This document shows positions 52,110-64,000 of a stretch of DNA of 64,000 nucleotides, in pieces. How positions within the stretch are numbered: the stretch's first letter is position 1; each line of letters begins with the position of its first letter. Below the pieces are notes generated by a model. It worked only from the letters and a program-made list of their open reading frames with translations, made no database searches and was not told the DNA's origin. The position numbers and the translations under genes were made by a program. This stretch comes from Lunularia cruciata (Eukaryota; Streptophyta; Marchantiopsida; Lunulariales; Lunulariaceae), in NCBI GenBank assembly GCA_948567375.1, contig OX419757.1, positions 22,196,001-22,260,000 of the forward strand, written 5' to 3'.

Positions 52110-55087
52110 TTACTACTTCAATCCAATGTCAACCTCAACTTTGGCTTCCAAACCCAAGGTTCCTTCAATCACTTCCTCAACTTTGGATTCAAATAATACT
52201 ACTTCTTGATCCACTACTTCTACTATCTCTTTAGTTTGAACTGCAATTGCAAACATGTGTACTCTATCTAACTCCTTTCTATCCAACCCACTCTCCTCTA
52301 ATGCATCAGGCAACTCACCAAAAGAAACCTACACTCCTACCTCTACTACTTTGGACTTAACATCTTCCTTCATACTACTCCTAAGCTTGTCTAATTTTGA
52401 TATTACTAAATCTAATTTGAGACTCACATTGTCTCCTACCTTCAACATCTTCCTATCTACATGATCTCTTAGGCAAATTAACAAACAATTCATGTCCACA
52501 TCTTTTTCCTTCCACTTCCTCCAACTCCTCTTCTGCTTCTATGCTCAACATTGCCCTCATTCCCTTGATATCTCTCCCACTGATTTTGATATGTACCCAC
52601 GAGAGCATTTCATCTTCAACTCTTCACTATACATGTTCAACTTGTCTTTGTATTCAGCTTCCATCACCTTCTTCTCCTTTGCATACTAGGCAATCTGACT
52701 TTTGCACTTCTTACTAGACCCCGTATTCTTTCTTCCTCTTGATGCCTGATCATCAATTCCCATTGCTATGCTTGATCTTGCTGTGCTGCCTTTGTCCTTA
52801 AGCTCTCTAGCTCCTACTCCATTACTGTTGTGATAGCCTTCAAATGTATGACCTCAATGCAAGCTTCTCCCACTTCACTTTTCATCTTCTTGACTATTGT
52901 TTTTTGGTTCTTTAACTCTTTGGCTTGACAGGCAAGATCTCTTCCTTGCTTTCCAAAACTCTCTTACAAGTTCTCTAGAGTCTTCTTCTCTAATATTTCA
53001 TCTACCCAAATTTCTTTGGCTTCTTCTTCCCTTTGGGTTAACCTCTCCCTCAATTCTCATGTTTCTTCAATCAGATACTTCATCACCTGCAGCTCATTCT
53101 TCACCTCTAGATGATCTTTCTATATCTCCTTCTTCTGCTTCAACTACAACAACAACAACAACGTACACATGATCTATGAAAATTATGCTACTCTCTTATA
53201 TCTTCTTGGCCTTCATACTCTCTCTCCATCATTGCTTCTCCAATAGGTGCTTTACTCCAAAGTCATGATCTTTGCACCTTTAGAGTCATCTCTTCTAAGC
53301 TATCTTCATCCTTCTTCACTTAGCTTGGACCTGCAATTATAGCATGCAATCCTCTCCTTGACCTTACTCCCTTCTAGACCACCTTCTTTGGTTCTTCTTC
53401 CATCTCCTCCATAGTTAACTTCAACAATGAGCATCTCCTCCTTCCATCTAATCAATTGCTGCATGGAACTTCTCATCATCTCCTCCCGCCTTTGTGCCCA
53501 CCAACTGCTCAACTTTAGGCTCACCTCACTCTCATTGCTAGACTCCTCATTATGCAATGTCAGTTCTTCTTCTTTTGAGCCTTCTCTCTTAGACATTGTC
53601 TCGCCTTTAGACTCTATTCCCGAAGATAGGTCTATCTTTGCTATTTTGCTTCTTGGGTTTAGTCTTCTTGTCTTTGGTAGTTGAAGATGTAACACTACTC
53701 CTTTGGGTTTAGTCCGCTTCTTCATCTTTGGACTTCTTCCTTCCATGATCTTCTTTGTCTTGTCTTGGCAAAATGTTCACTGTTGGGCCAAAGTTGCAAG
53801 ATATGTTGTTGCTCCTCGTCATCCACTTCATGATGCAGATTGGGATGGAAATATGAGACCATTTGATGCTTCTCCTCCGTTGTCAACAAGTTTAGCCCAA
53901 GGTAGAAATGTGTTGCAAATGGTACAAAGTAGTGAGGTGGTGTATTCATCCTCTAGTTAATGAACATTTGCCTTATCCTTTGATGGAAGCATTTTTCCCA
54001 ATTCACCTTCTCTCATGTGATCATTTGGTGGAAGAACACCACCTGCTATATGTTTACATATGTAGTTCACTCCAGTTTGAACATTTCCATAATTGCCCTA
54101 ACAATGCTTCACTTTATCATATCCTTGTAGGATTCTACCTTGTAGCTATTTTTGGTCCATGGAGCAAAGAAAGAGTTTCTTATTTCTACGGTCTCTTTTG
54201 ATGCTTCATACTTCCAAGAGAGGTGACTCTTGCTGCATCTCCTACTTCCTTCCCTAGGACTAACTTCCAATCTGACTTGATCCATCAAGACGGATTCCCT
54301 CTCCTTCCCATTACTTTGGGGCTCTCCTCACAATTGCTAGCAACTATCTCTGCCATGAAGCCTAGAAAACTCACGTTCCAATTCTAGGCCAAATACATTA
54401 TACAAAGTCTACACAAGACCTCAATTTGGCACCACTACATCTAATCTCCAAATTGTGAGACTCTATACTTTGAGTGAGGAGCTCTTCTTACTCTTCTTTG
54501 CCATTATTTGCTCATGGTTCATTGGAGTTGGAAAAATATCTCCTCTCTTGGATGCAAAACTTTAACCCCTTTTGGATTTTGAAAAATTTCACTATCAATT
54601 GGCTTGTGACTTGCATTCCTATAGGACATCTTCTCATAGTAACATGATCTTCTTGGCATTTCTGATTCCCCTTGGCAAAGTCTTAATTTATAGTGCTTCA
54701 AGATGCAATCATTCTTCAGTCAATTTTGAAATTGACCCTCACTACTTCTCCATGTTTGTTTCTTGTCATTGTCAACAAATTCTCCTCTTGCCTTAGCCAT
54801 TTCTTTAATTGTACTTTCTTGGATGGCCTGCCCAAAAGAAAAGTTGTTACAACTTCTTTGTATCAGGTTGAACTTCCCGCTATGAAGACACCTCCTTTGG
54901 GTCTATTTCTTTGTAAGCCCCCCCCTTCCTCCAAAAAAACTTCTTCCTCTGACCCAAAGTTGACTTCTTTAGGTTTACTCCAAATACACATAAATCTATT
55001 CTTTTCTTCTTCCTTTGGCTGCAATTTGGTTTAAAAAATATACTTCTTCTTAAAAGCTCATCAAAAATGAAAAATGTGGGTACCACA
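52110..55087 (-). mobile_element. Uncharacterised element X, copy R (minus)
   Basis: Starts TGTGGTACCCACATTTTTC at 55087 and runs leftward. It has a homologue of the copy L protein at 53949-53722, then a longer Lys/Glu-rich region: 53746-53306 (KPKGVVLHLQLPKTRRLNPR, SWWAQRREEMMRSSMQQLI), predicted coiled-coil-like stretches to about 52500, and 52313-52113 (ALEESGLDRKELDRVHM). A lone CYNC pair occurs near 53325. Frames are broken. It extends further than copy L and suggests that the intact protein is large. Confidence 0.5.
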
Positions 55088-55134
55088 ATTTAGCCTTGCC
55101 ATAACATGTACTATAGACCTTGAGAGAAAGTCCA

Positions 55135-56541
55135 TTAAAACATACTAAATTGGGTTTCTAATGAGTAAGTAATACACTTCACAACATCCACTCCTCTTGA
55201 CTTGCACATTGCCAAGATGTGCAAATAAGATTCCAAGTCTAAGAAGATTGCACTACTCTTGATCTCCATCACATTGATCTTTAGTAGCATATGGATTACC
55301 CTCATCTTCATCGAGATTTGTTTCCTACATTTCATCTCTTGGAACTTGAAAATCTTAGAAAGAACCATATGCTTCACTCATCTTGAATAATTTTACTCTC
55401 TTATGAGAAATTGGTGCTCTGAGCATTGTCCCATCTAGTTCCCTTCATCAATAAGTGCTATTTTCAAGAATCCAAACAAGGATGTAAGGACCAAACCACC
55501 TTTTAGAAGTTTCCAAGCTATGATATGTTGTTTTTCAAGACTACTATCATAAACTTAGACCCAATCATCTCCCTTCAAAGGAGTTTGCCTCAATCCATGG
55601 GTTTTGTCAAACCTTGCATTGTTCTTCATTCTAATTGCATGTAATTATTGCAAAGCTTTCTCCACATCCTTTGAATTTTATGATGATTGCCTTATCATAA
55701 GTCAATTAATCTTCAATTGATATTCCATCTTCCCAAGGAATTACACATTCCACGTTGATATTACTTCCTCAATAGGCATAACAAGCTTCTATGCATACAT
55801 CAATTCATATGGTATGTAACCTATTGCTAAATGATGTGTAGTTCTATCAGCCCAAAAAAAGGGTAGTTATTTAGGCCATTGATTCATCCTCCCATTACAA
55901 GATTTAACCAAAGCTTTCTTTATAGGAAAATGATCCCTCTCCACCTTACTAACTAACTTATACTTATCTCCATCATATAATTCTTTCTTCAACATTGGTG
56001 CAAAAACTAGTAGTGTCTTTGACTCTTGCATGGAGCAAATTTGCTTCTCCTCTCATCAAAATTTCTCTCCCTTCTTTAGTAGTTGGTACAAAGGATCCCA
56101 ACATGCACAAAGTGATGAATCCAAGTCCCATAAAAGAGGCAAGCACCTAAAAACTTCTTAATCTCTATCTTAGTGTTGCATATCTCATGGATGCCCACTA
56201 TGGCTTGCAGTTTTTTGGACTTGGCTTCTTGCCATAAGGTCCACATAAATGCCCAACCACAAGTACTTCATAAACCCCAAAGGTTGATTTCTTCCTTGAT
56301 ATTGTCAAATTTACTTCCTCTCATCTTGACAAAATGTTTCACAATCTATTATGTGATCAATGATAAATTTCCTACATCCTTTTGTATCCAAATTCTCATC
56401 CTTGTTTAGTTCTTCACATCCTTTAATAGGTACATCATCCAAGAAAAACCATAGTTTTCTTTGGACTGAAGTCCCATAAAACCCTATGCATACCATGCTT
56501 GTCATGGAGCAAAAAGTGGGAACCCTTAGGCAAGAATCCAT
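55135..56541 (-). pseudogene. Decayed gypsy pol: RT to integrase
   Basis: 56541-56311 has FYGTSVQRKLWFFLDDVPIK, an RT motif-C region (LDD where V/IDD is expected) followed by the linker seen in some gypsy lineages. Near 55900-55740 FWADRTTHHLAIGYIPYELM corresponds to the integrase segment W-A-x-R-T-T...G-x-(S/P)-P-(F/Y)-x-L-(V/M)-Y. 55377-55135 continues as an integrase C-terminal extension (MKMRVIHMLLKINVMEIKSS). It is a different lineage from the young element. Confidence 0.6.
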
Positions 56542-57849
56542 TTGTGGGAAGCCCCAACTTAGGGTTATAATTAATAATTAAGAATCAATAGTGCACTATC
56601 AAGTTAGATTATTTAGTGAAACCATCTAATAGAGGGGATATAAGTAGCATAAAGGGCAAGGAACATTGAAGGCTACCACCTACCATACACATAGCAATTA
56701 GGTCCCAAAGTAAAATTCATTCTAGAGTTAGCTTAGGTGCTTAAGGGAGATATAACTTCATAGGCCAATTGGTTAGTTTTTGTCTTGAAGGTCCAAGATG
56801 TTGGCATCTCCCTATAGGGAACAAAGTAATATAAGACTATGAGAGTGACTATAAAAAGTCAAACATACATTGTATTCAGATTTGTAATAGAGAAGACTCA
56901 AGTCACTAAAAGACAATAAAAAAGGAATTCAATATGATTGCTGCAAATGGATGATTGAATGTATGGAAATGTTGGAATCGGTATGATTTGATTCATGGCA
57001 CAATACTCCTTTTTCTTCAACAAAATGAGGATTAAGGAGTTTTGAGCTTGCATTATTGTCCCGATTAACTAGGAAGATAATAAGTTCTTGCTTGTAAATT
57101 GGATACTTTGAGATTGAGTGACATACTACAGAAGGCCAAGGGATTCATGGGGTTACAAACCCTTGAACCATCTCCAAGTTAAGTGTCTACTGGAACTTCT
57201 TGTGCCTTATATGGAGAAATACCTAACTATGGGAGTTTGGACTACTACTCCTCCCCAAGCTAAATCAAAGGTTGGCTGCACACGAGGCTGTGTAAGTCAC
57301 CCTTTCTACATCTTATAGCACAATGTCCTTCCAGTACAAGACTATTTTTCCCCACGGTAATATTTATGGTGCTGATGCCAATGATCTTGTATGTTCTCTC
57401 CGCTATGCTCTACAACACATTCCAATTGTGTGTACTTGCCATCACATAAGAGCATAAGAAATCTTCATATAAGGGAAGTATTGCTTCTCATACCGACAAC
57501 CAAATATGCAAGCTTGTGGGAAGCATTACCTTTCACACATATAAGTTCACAAGCTTTCAAATTAAAGGGAGCCCTACCTCCTATAGTTGCAAATATGTTT
57601 GCTATGATCCAAGTTCAAACAAGATTTCCATTGATGGCAAGTACTTTGCCGAAGGAAATCTTCCTACTTCAAATTCACATCCTACAATGGTGCATGTTTC
57701 TTCTACAATAGTAGATACAACCTCTACAACTCCCATATCCCAAGCTACCATGATTTTGGGAGGAAGAAACAGTTACATACTCCCCAAGAACAATAGTGTT
57801 CATAGGTCAAGAAGACTTTGAGTCATTCGTACAAATGTTTGCATGGCCC
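56542..57849. other. Unassigned, possible LTR/leader of the next gypsy element
   Basis: No conserved domain. Short frames (57118-57318, 57391-57821) lack recognisable motifs. Placed upstream of a plus-strand gag, it is probably its leader, but LTR ends were not found. Confidence 0.3.
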
Positions 57850-60700
57850 AAAATATTGTAGATGATGTTTTTATGGCATGAAAAATTTGCCAATTTTTCA
57901 TTGGTATTACCCTACATTGGTTTAGTGGTCTAACCATAGCCATGAAATCAAGCTATGCAATGATATGAACAAAAGGACAACAAGAGTATATCTCTCCAAG
58001 ACAACAAGAACAACTTGAAGACAAAATAAATTGGTTCTACAAAGGACACAACAAAACCACACAAGCATTTATCTAAAAATTCTGATACATATCATCAATG
58101 ATCACACCAGCACTATACCCTACTATGGCTCTCAATTGGTTTAAGGATGCCCTACCAGAGGACATTCAAAAATTTCTAATCTAGAATAAGGCAATAACTC
58201 TAGCACAAGCATTTGAAGAAGTGAGCTTTTTAGCTCAAGCTAATGAGCTGGTTATGGCCTTACCAGACCCATGTTCCATCATATTGGGATTTAAAAGATG
58301 TATGATGTATAACCTTATGCTGCTTCACAAGGATTCTTGCAAGCATCCTACTTTTATGGAGGAACACATGTTGTTGTACTAGGCCCGTACAAAACATCCC
58401 AAGCAGTGCCCATACAGAATTGCATGCCCAAAGTTCTTCTCACAATACCTTCTACACCACCTACTATTACCATAAAACACCCACTAAAATGGAAGTTATA
58501 CTAGTTAATTGGAATGCATGGAGAATCTTCACTTAACACAACAACCACGAGAGAGGAATCCAGTTAATATTACTACTAGAGGAGAATCTCTTTTACACAT
58601 TGTATGGGCATTAGTGTGCCACACTAAAAATTCTAAATTTTTTTGTACATTATGGGAGCTACATGCATACTATGGCAAACAACAAAGATGCCAAGAACCT
58701 TGAGAAGAGAGAACACATGTTGTAGATGTTATCCCATAGCATAACAACTTCAACCAACATTTATAGGACCCAACTTTTCAAGAAGGAAGAGGAAATGGAT
58801 GAGGATGAGGTCCACTAGGCCCAGATATATGTTGTCACATTTGCAATGAGAACCATTATGTAATTCAGTGCCCTAATAAGCCTACTTATTGTGCTATGTA
58901 GGAGCACATACTATAAAATAGTCCTTAGATTATTGAAATTTCATCATGCAGGTTCATGGAGTGCCTGTACAGAACAAAAAAATCCTCATGTTTTAAATCC
59001 TTATGGCCCTAGTAGGAACATGCACTTCAATAAAATTGAAATGCATCAGGGAACCCATCAGAAGAGAGACATTATTTGTTGAAAATCATGCCTCCATGGA
59101 GGCAAATATCTTTCTTAGTACATGATCTTACACTTATGCAATATTGGATCCAATGAGTAATCCATCTTCGGAAGGCTACTCCTCCATAAAGATTGACAAT
59201 GAAATTTTATAGGAGGATACTTCATAATTGGTCTGGGAATGTACTATGCAGTGGTTCCTATGTTTAACATATAAGCCAAAAAACTTGCTAGTTTGGTCAT
59301 ACAACTATGACATCCTAGCAGATCTTGCTAACACTCGGGCCAATATTACCCTAAAAAACTTTGCAAGGTAGCCCCTACAAAGCACCAAAAGCTATAGATA
59401 TCTTTGTTGAAGGAGCATCCTATAATGCATTCCAAAATCTGTCCAATGCAGTGATTCCTCCAAGAACTACACTCCCATAACTTCAACCTTGCTTGCAAGA
59501 AGCCCACAACGTTTGACTATAAGAAAATATTTGACTACAAGAAGACCTCAAACCACTTTGATAAATGAGGAAATAGAGGAACATCAAGTGTTGTATACAA
59601 AGGTCCATGATCCTAATATTCTCATAGCCATTGAAGGCAGTGTCTTTCCAAATTGTTGAATCAACTTAGGTTCTTTTGTCAAAATTATGACAAAGGAGGT
59701 TATGCAAAGGTTAGGATTGCAAGGCATGACTAAAACTTTGACCCTTCTTTGAATGGGTGATGGACGAAAGCACCATTCTATCGGGATGTTACCCAAAGTA
59801 CCCACACTCATTGGTGAGGAAACCTTCCTATTTGATTACTTGGTCATGGATACCCCTCCTTCAGCATGATTTCCACTTTTATTGGGAGTTCCTTGCCTAG
59901 TAGATGTGGATGTGATTACTTCCTAGCAAACTAGAAATTTTACCTTAGGAAGAAGTCAAATCACTCTATTCTTTTGATGTACCATACCAACCAGAATTCC
60001 AATTTGGATCAAGAAGGAGAACCAAGCTTTGCCATCCATGCATGGAGCCCACTTACAATGACAATGATGAGGAGATTATGGATACCATTGCTATTTTTCT
60101 ATTTATAACCAAGGAAGAGACGAGTGGTCATGTTACATTTGAGGTTATGAGGATGATAAACTTGTCTAACCATCTCCCCATGTCACCTAGTCACCTACCA
60201 AACTCACAACTACACCCAACAAACTCATTTTCAAGACATTTGTAGCATTATTACCATATAGCTCCAATGCATGTCGCGAAAGATTCTCACAACAAGTCCT
60301 AGCCTCATTTCCATTACAATATACACAAGAACACGTGCATACTATTCACCCTCTTGTTGTTTCTACATCAAGGATGCCATTGATTGTTAGGATGACAAGA
60401 CCAATGACAAATGTTTCTACCTCAATAGCAGTCTCCTTGATGAAATTGTCATTCCCAAGGATAGCAAAATAGAAGTCCTATCAGATGACAAGGCTTCCTT
60501 AGCTAATTTAGGAGGGACATGCCTACAAAATATGATGTGCGGGATGCAAGATATGAGTGAGGTGGAATACTCTCCAACCCACACCATTGTTGCGACCACC
60601 AAACAAATCATTCTAAAGAGAAATGCAAAAGAGCAAGAAGTCCATCAGACCAAACCTGATCCAATATTGCCATGCTACTTTCTGGACAAACCTCCAAAAC
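57850..60700 (+). pseudogene. Decayed gypsy gag and protease region (plus strand)
   Basis: 58120-58260 reads TMALNWFKDALPEDIQKFL then a LAQAFEEVSFLAQANE stretch, a gag core. Near 58830-58870 CHICNENHYVIQC is a zinc knuckle, CX2CX4HX4C. Near 59310-59350 LANTRANIT resembles the (D)TGANIT protease site, with the catalytic Asp replaced. Many stops. It leads directly into the RT at 60840. Confidence 0.6.
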
Positions 60701-60839
60701 ATGCAACACACACTATTTTTCTACAATTATAGATCATGGACAAATTCAAAGATCTAGATACCTCTCATCTAGAAGAAGCCCCTAGATAAGTTTGGTTGAG
60801 TACCAACATGGGTACCATTGAGCATCCTATGGTTCAAGA

Positions 60840-62160
60840 ACTCTTCCACAAATTCAAAGATATCTTTGCCTATGATTATACAAAACTGATGGGTGTGAAT
60901 CCAAAATAATATCATCATTGCATATCATTGGAAGCAAATGCAATTTTGGTTTAACCTAAACCATATAAATTGAACCCTATCTACTCCCAAAAGGTACAAG
61001 AAGAATTGGACAAACTATTGAAGTGTGGGTTCATCTACCTCATAGGGGAAACTGAGTGGGCATTGCCAATTCTAGTAGTTCCAAAAAAGGATATGGGAAA
61101 AGTAAGGATTTGCATGGATTTCCACAAACTGAATGCCTAGACAATACCCAATCCTTTTCCACTTCCATTTATAGATACATTGCTAGGTAAAGTAGCACAT
61201 AGTGTTACAACCAAATTGCTATCACTCCAAAGGATCAATACAAAGCCACATTTGTCACCAAGTGGGGGACTTATGCCTACCAAGTGATGGTATTTGGACT
61301 ATGGAACGCCTCCATAACATTTCAATGATACATGATGAATTCTTTTGGAGAAGTCTGGAACAAACTAGGACTATACTTCAATGATATCTGTATACATAGT
61401 TCCCACAATAACCATCTTTGAGCATTGAAGGCCACTTTACATATCTGCTGGAATATCAAGATTTCCCTCAATCTGAAAAAGTGTCTATTTATTGTTTCTT
61501 TTGGACCTCTCTTAGGCCATTTGGTCTGGAAAAATGGTATCAGGGTTGATCCAAAAAAATAAATCCAAGCATTGCACAATTGCTCATACCCAAGACAATA
61601 TGTGACATTTGATGCTTCCTAGATTTTATGGGATATTATGGCTGGTATGTCCATATGTATGCTAAAATACCATCTGAGATGACCATATATACTACACACC
61701 ATGATGGATTTCTCATGGACAGATCAATGTACTAAGGCTTTTGAGACCTTGAAAACCAGACTAGCTACCATTCCCATTCTGGCGACACCAAATTGGAAAA
61801 TTATCTTTCATATTTTTGTGGATATGTCCAACACAACAACAAGTGTTGTCCTTGCCCAATACAATGATTAAAAGTGTGAACATCCTATCTATTATGCTTG
61901 CTGCTAGCTCAATTCCACACATTGAAACTACTCCACCATTGAATGGGAATGCCTTGGCATAATTTTTGTTGTCCAAAAGTTTTGACATTACATGATGGGC
62001 AATAATTACATATTCCATGTAGATCACAAAGACTTTAAGTACCTCATCTACAAATGAAGCCTCAAAGCATAGCCTTGAAAGGGTGATTGGCTCACTCTAT
62101 TTGTCCATTGGTTTGTGGATGGTATGGACATGGCAAGTTTATTTTTGAATATATGGATGT
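60840..62160 (+). pseudogene. Decayed gypsy RT and RNase H (plus strand)
   Basis: At about 61020-61140 the frame gives KCGFIYLIGETEWALPILVV and KVRICMDFHKLNA, the fingers region of gypsy RT. ITPKDQYKATFVTKWGTYAY near 61215-61280 matches the motif before the MPFGL segment. Near 61780-62040 remnants of RNase H occur (FVDMSNTTTS for TDAS, and VDHKDFKYLI). It ends near 62160 and abuts a minus-strand gypsy pol. Confidence 0.7.
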
Positions 62161-62224
62161 TCTCCAAAACAAAGTAGTGAATTTAATGCTCCAATTGGTG
62201 ATGAGCATTTGAGATAGACCATGG

Positions 62225-63491
62225 TGAGAAAAGATCACAACTAAGTACAATTAAGCTAATTGTGGAGCAATCATATCCTTGGTCGTAAGACACACATGAA
62301 TCATTTTGCTAAAGCGGTCTTCAAAGACCACAATGGAGTCAAAATGTGAGGTGGTCTTGGGCAATTCACAAACCAGATTTATGTTCACCTACTCACAATG
62401 TTTTGTAGGAGTAGGAAGGAGTTGAAGGAGTCCGATGGTAGCTTGATTAGAGGTTTTATTTTGTTGATAGAGTAGGCAACTTTGAACATACTCCATCACA
62501 TTGTTGTTCATCTTGGGCCAATAGTAATGGCATTTGATTGAATCTGAGATCTTGTCCCTGCCAACATGACCTATAATGGAACAATCATGAAATTCTACTA
62601 GGATGTTGGTTCTTAGGTTTAGAGCATCCAAGATCTATAACTTGCACTCATGAAAGGTGAGTCCTAGGGTATGGTTACATCTTTGGATGATTGTGATCTC
62701 CTACAATCTATGGGTTAGTCTTCATTGAATCATTGGCCAGAATTCTAGGTTCATTTTGACCTCTACCACCAAATTGTTCACCATAGGCATTTGAGCAAGT
62801 GCATCTACAAGTTGCTTCTTACCTTCTACATATGTAAGTTTCATGTTAAACCATTGTCTCCATTGTGCCCAACAAAATTGTCAATAGGATAGATCTTTTT
62901 GTGTCTCAAGGTAGACTAGAGATCTATCATTTGTCTCCACTACAAATGCCTTTTCACTAGGATAATGCTTCTAATGCTTGGTTACAAGGACAATAGTCAA
63001 CTCTTCTTGTTTGGTGATGTGATAGTTGCACTTTGCCAATGACAAATTCTGAGAGAAATTTGCAACTAGGTACCATTTTTCATTCCATTCATGTTGTAGG
63101 ACTGCTCTTATCCCAATTAGTTCTATCGTAGAATCCGGAAGACTTCTCGTAGATATTGCTTGGGCTCCTTCATTTTCTTGCTATAGACTAAGAATTCATC
63201 AAGGAAAATGATAACATACTTATCCATGTATGGATAAAATATATCATTCATCAAACTCATGAAAGTGATTGGTGAGGCCAAATAGCATCACTAGGTAATC
63301 AAAATGACCATACCTTGTTTGAAAGGAAATTTTGTGTATATCTTCTTCTACAATCCTAATTTGGTTATAACCACTCCTTAGATCAAGTTTAGCGAAGTGT
63401 TTTGCCCCATTGAGTTAGTTGAACACGTCATCCATGCAAGGTAATAGGTATTTATTCTTCACCATTTGTTGATTTAGGCCTTGGTAGTCAA
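62225..63491 (-). pseudogene. Decayed gypsy RT to integrase (minus strand), truncated by an LTR-like repeat
   Basis: Read leftwards from 63491: QGLNQQMVKNKYLLPCMDD and [14 protein letters not shown] (RT motif A), then MLFGLTN (for MPFGLTN). The RNase H region lies about 63060-62880. 62631-62389 is the integrase zinc finger, HDCSIIGHVGRDKISDSI then a YYWPKM and CLLYQ stretch with the second Cys lost. Near 62370-62290 FDSIVVFEDRFSKMIHVCL is the first catalytic-Asp segment. Homology to RT stops exactly at 63491 where TGTCACGCC starts. Confidence 0.75.
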
Positions 63492-64000
63492 TGTCACGCC
63501 ATTTGTAGTGTCACATCTAGATTGCTCAAACATTGGAGTTGCAATGATAGTAGGTAGAGTTATTTCAGCAGTTTCTTAGGGACTACTTTCCGACGGTCAG
63601 ATTTTGTGTTCAAGGTACTGACTTCACAATGGTGCCAACCGTCACTTTTCACTGTTTGCACCGTCGAGTGTGCCGTCAGTGGGACCATTAGGGTTTCAGA
63701 CCTAGCTCAAGTCTAGAGGTATACTTTCAAAGTGCAGCTCTAGAGAGCTCACTTCTTTGATGTTGAGCCTTTGAGTTCCTGGCTATGGTGGACAGAGGCC
63801 GGAAAATGTCACCTAGATTCTCTTAGCTAGAGTGGTTGTGGCTTGACCGTAATCAGTGCCCAGTTGTTGGCAATTTATAGAGTGACAAATCAAGTATTGG
63901 TCTGTGTTGAGTTGAGTTGAGAGTGGTAAACAATCTGATTACACCAAAGAAGTGAAATCAAGGGGAAATTGGGTGCAAGAACTTTGAGTGTTGGTGGTAT
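63492..64000 (+). repeat. LTR-like repeat, copy 3 (plus), cut by window edge
   Basis: Starts TGTCACGCC inside the reverse transcriptase of the minus-strand gypsy element and matches 10405-10872 in the same orientation and 9511-10236 in reverse. Insertion at a clean boundary beginning with TG supports the idea that this family is a true LTR or solo LTR. The right end lies outside the window. Confidence 0.7.

Noticed and set aside
47864-55087. A single 7.2-kb DNA transposon with terminal inverted repeats
   Set aside because: The shared ends look like LTR-type starts of two inverted copies, no target duplication exists, and the flanks (copia left, gypsy right) do not rejoin.

Overview
The window reads as nuclear DNA of a land plant with a large, repeat-filled genome. 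A gymnosperm is plausible, but no single feature proves it. The evidence is nested Ty3/gypsy and Ty1/copia elements in all stages of decay, a Mutator-like transposon, a plant-type intron-containing gene for a heavy-metal-associated (HMA) domain protein, and no bacterial or organellar gene organisation. Almost all coding sequence belongs to mobile elements.

Region by region. 1-1702 and 9511-10872 are remains of an older gypsy-like element and its long-terminal-repeat (LTR)-like repeats. A young, almost undamaged gypsy element (1703-9506) sits inside them. Its two 679-bp LTRs differ at one visible base, its gag-pol is one open frame with an in-frame TAG 46 codons before the natural end, and its 1.5-kb leader carries extra small ORFs. 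10975-13640 is a decayed non-LTR element split by an LTR fragment. 13760-20902 is a decayed Mutator-like element (MULE) with terminal inverted repeats of about 500 bp and a nested insertion.

21486-35455 is a cluster of non-LTR retrotransposons of one family. These combine an N-terminal C2H2 finger, a reverse transcriptase, a Cys/His motif and a C-terminal restriction-like endonuclease (RLE). The family is represented by a full-length copy B (25414-29163, minus strand, 12-bp target-site duplication), decayed copies A and C, a 5'-truncated copy D, and a 107-bp 3'-tail-only insertion with a 13-bp target-site duplication. RLE-type elements are not the usual plant LINEs (L1 and RTE clades dominate), so this family and its conserved hairpin-bearing 3' end are the best candidates here for something little described. 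Copy B and the tail-only insertion bracket a small gene-like segment (29198-29888).

36107-40440 is the only stretch that looks like ordinary host sequence. It holds a four-exon HMA-domain gene (36930-38230), a TATA box, a perfect 62-bp palindrome and a 309-bp tandem duplication. 40448-45767 is an old copia element with both LTRs, a tRNA-Met primer site and a 5-bp target-site duplication. 46798-47870 is a second copia fragment. 47864-55087 contains two inverted copies of an element encoding a protein I do not recognise, plus a heat-shock-element-like promoter and a five-unit 265-bp tandem repeat. 55135-64000 contains three decayed gypsy pol segments, the last interrupted by a third copy of the LTR-like repeat from 9.5-10.9 kb.

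The genes do not form a host pathway. They are independent selfish elements around one likely functional host gene. Coordinates of decayed elements are approximate unless a structural end such as an LTR, target-site duplication or primer site is cited.
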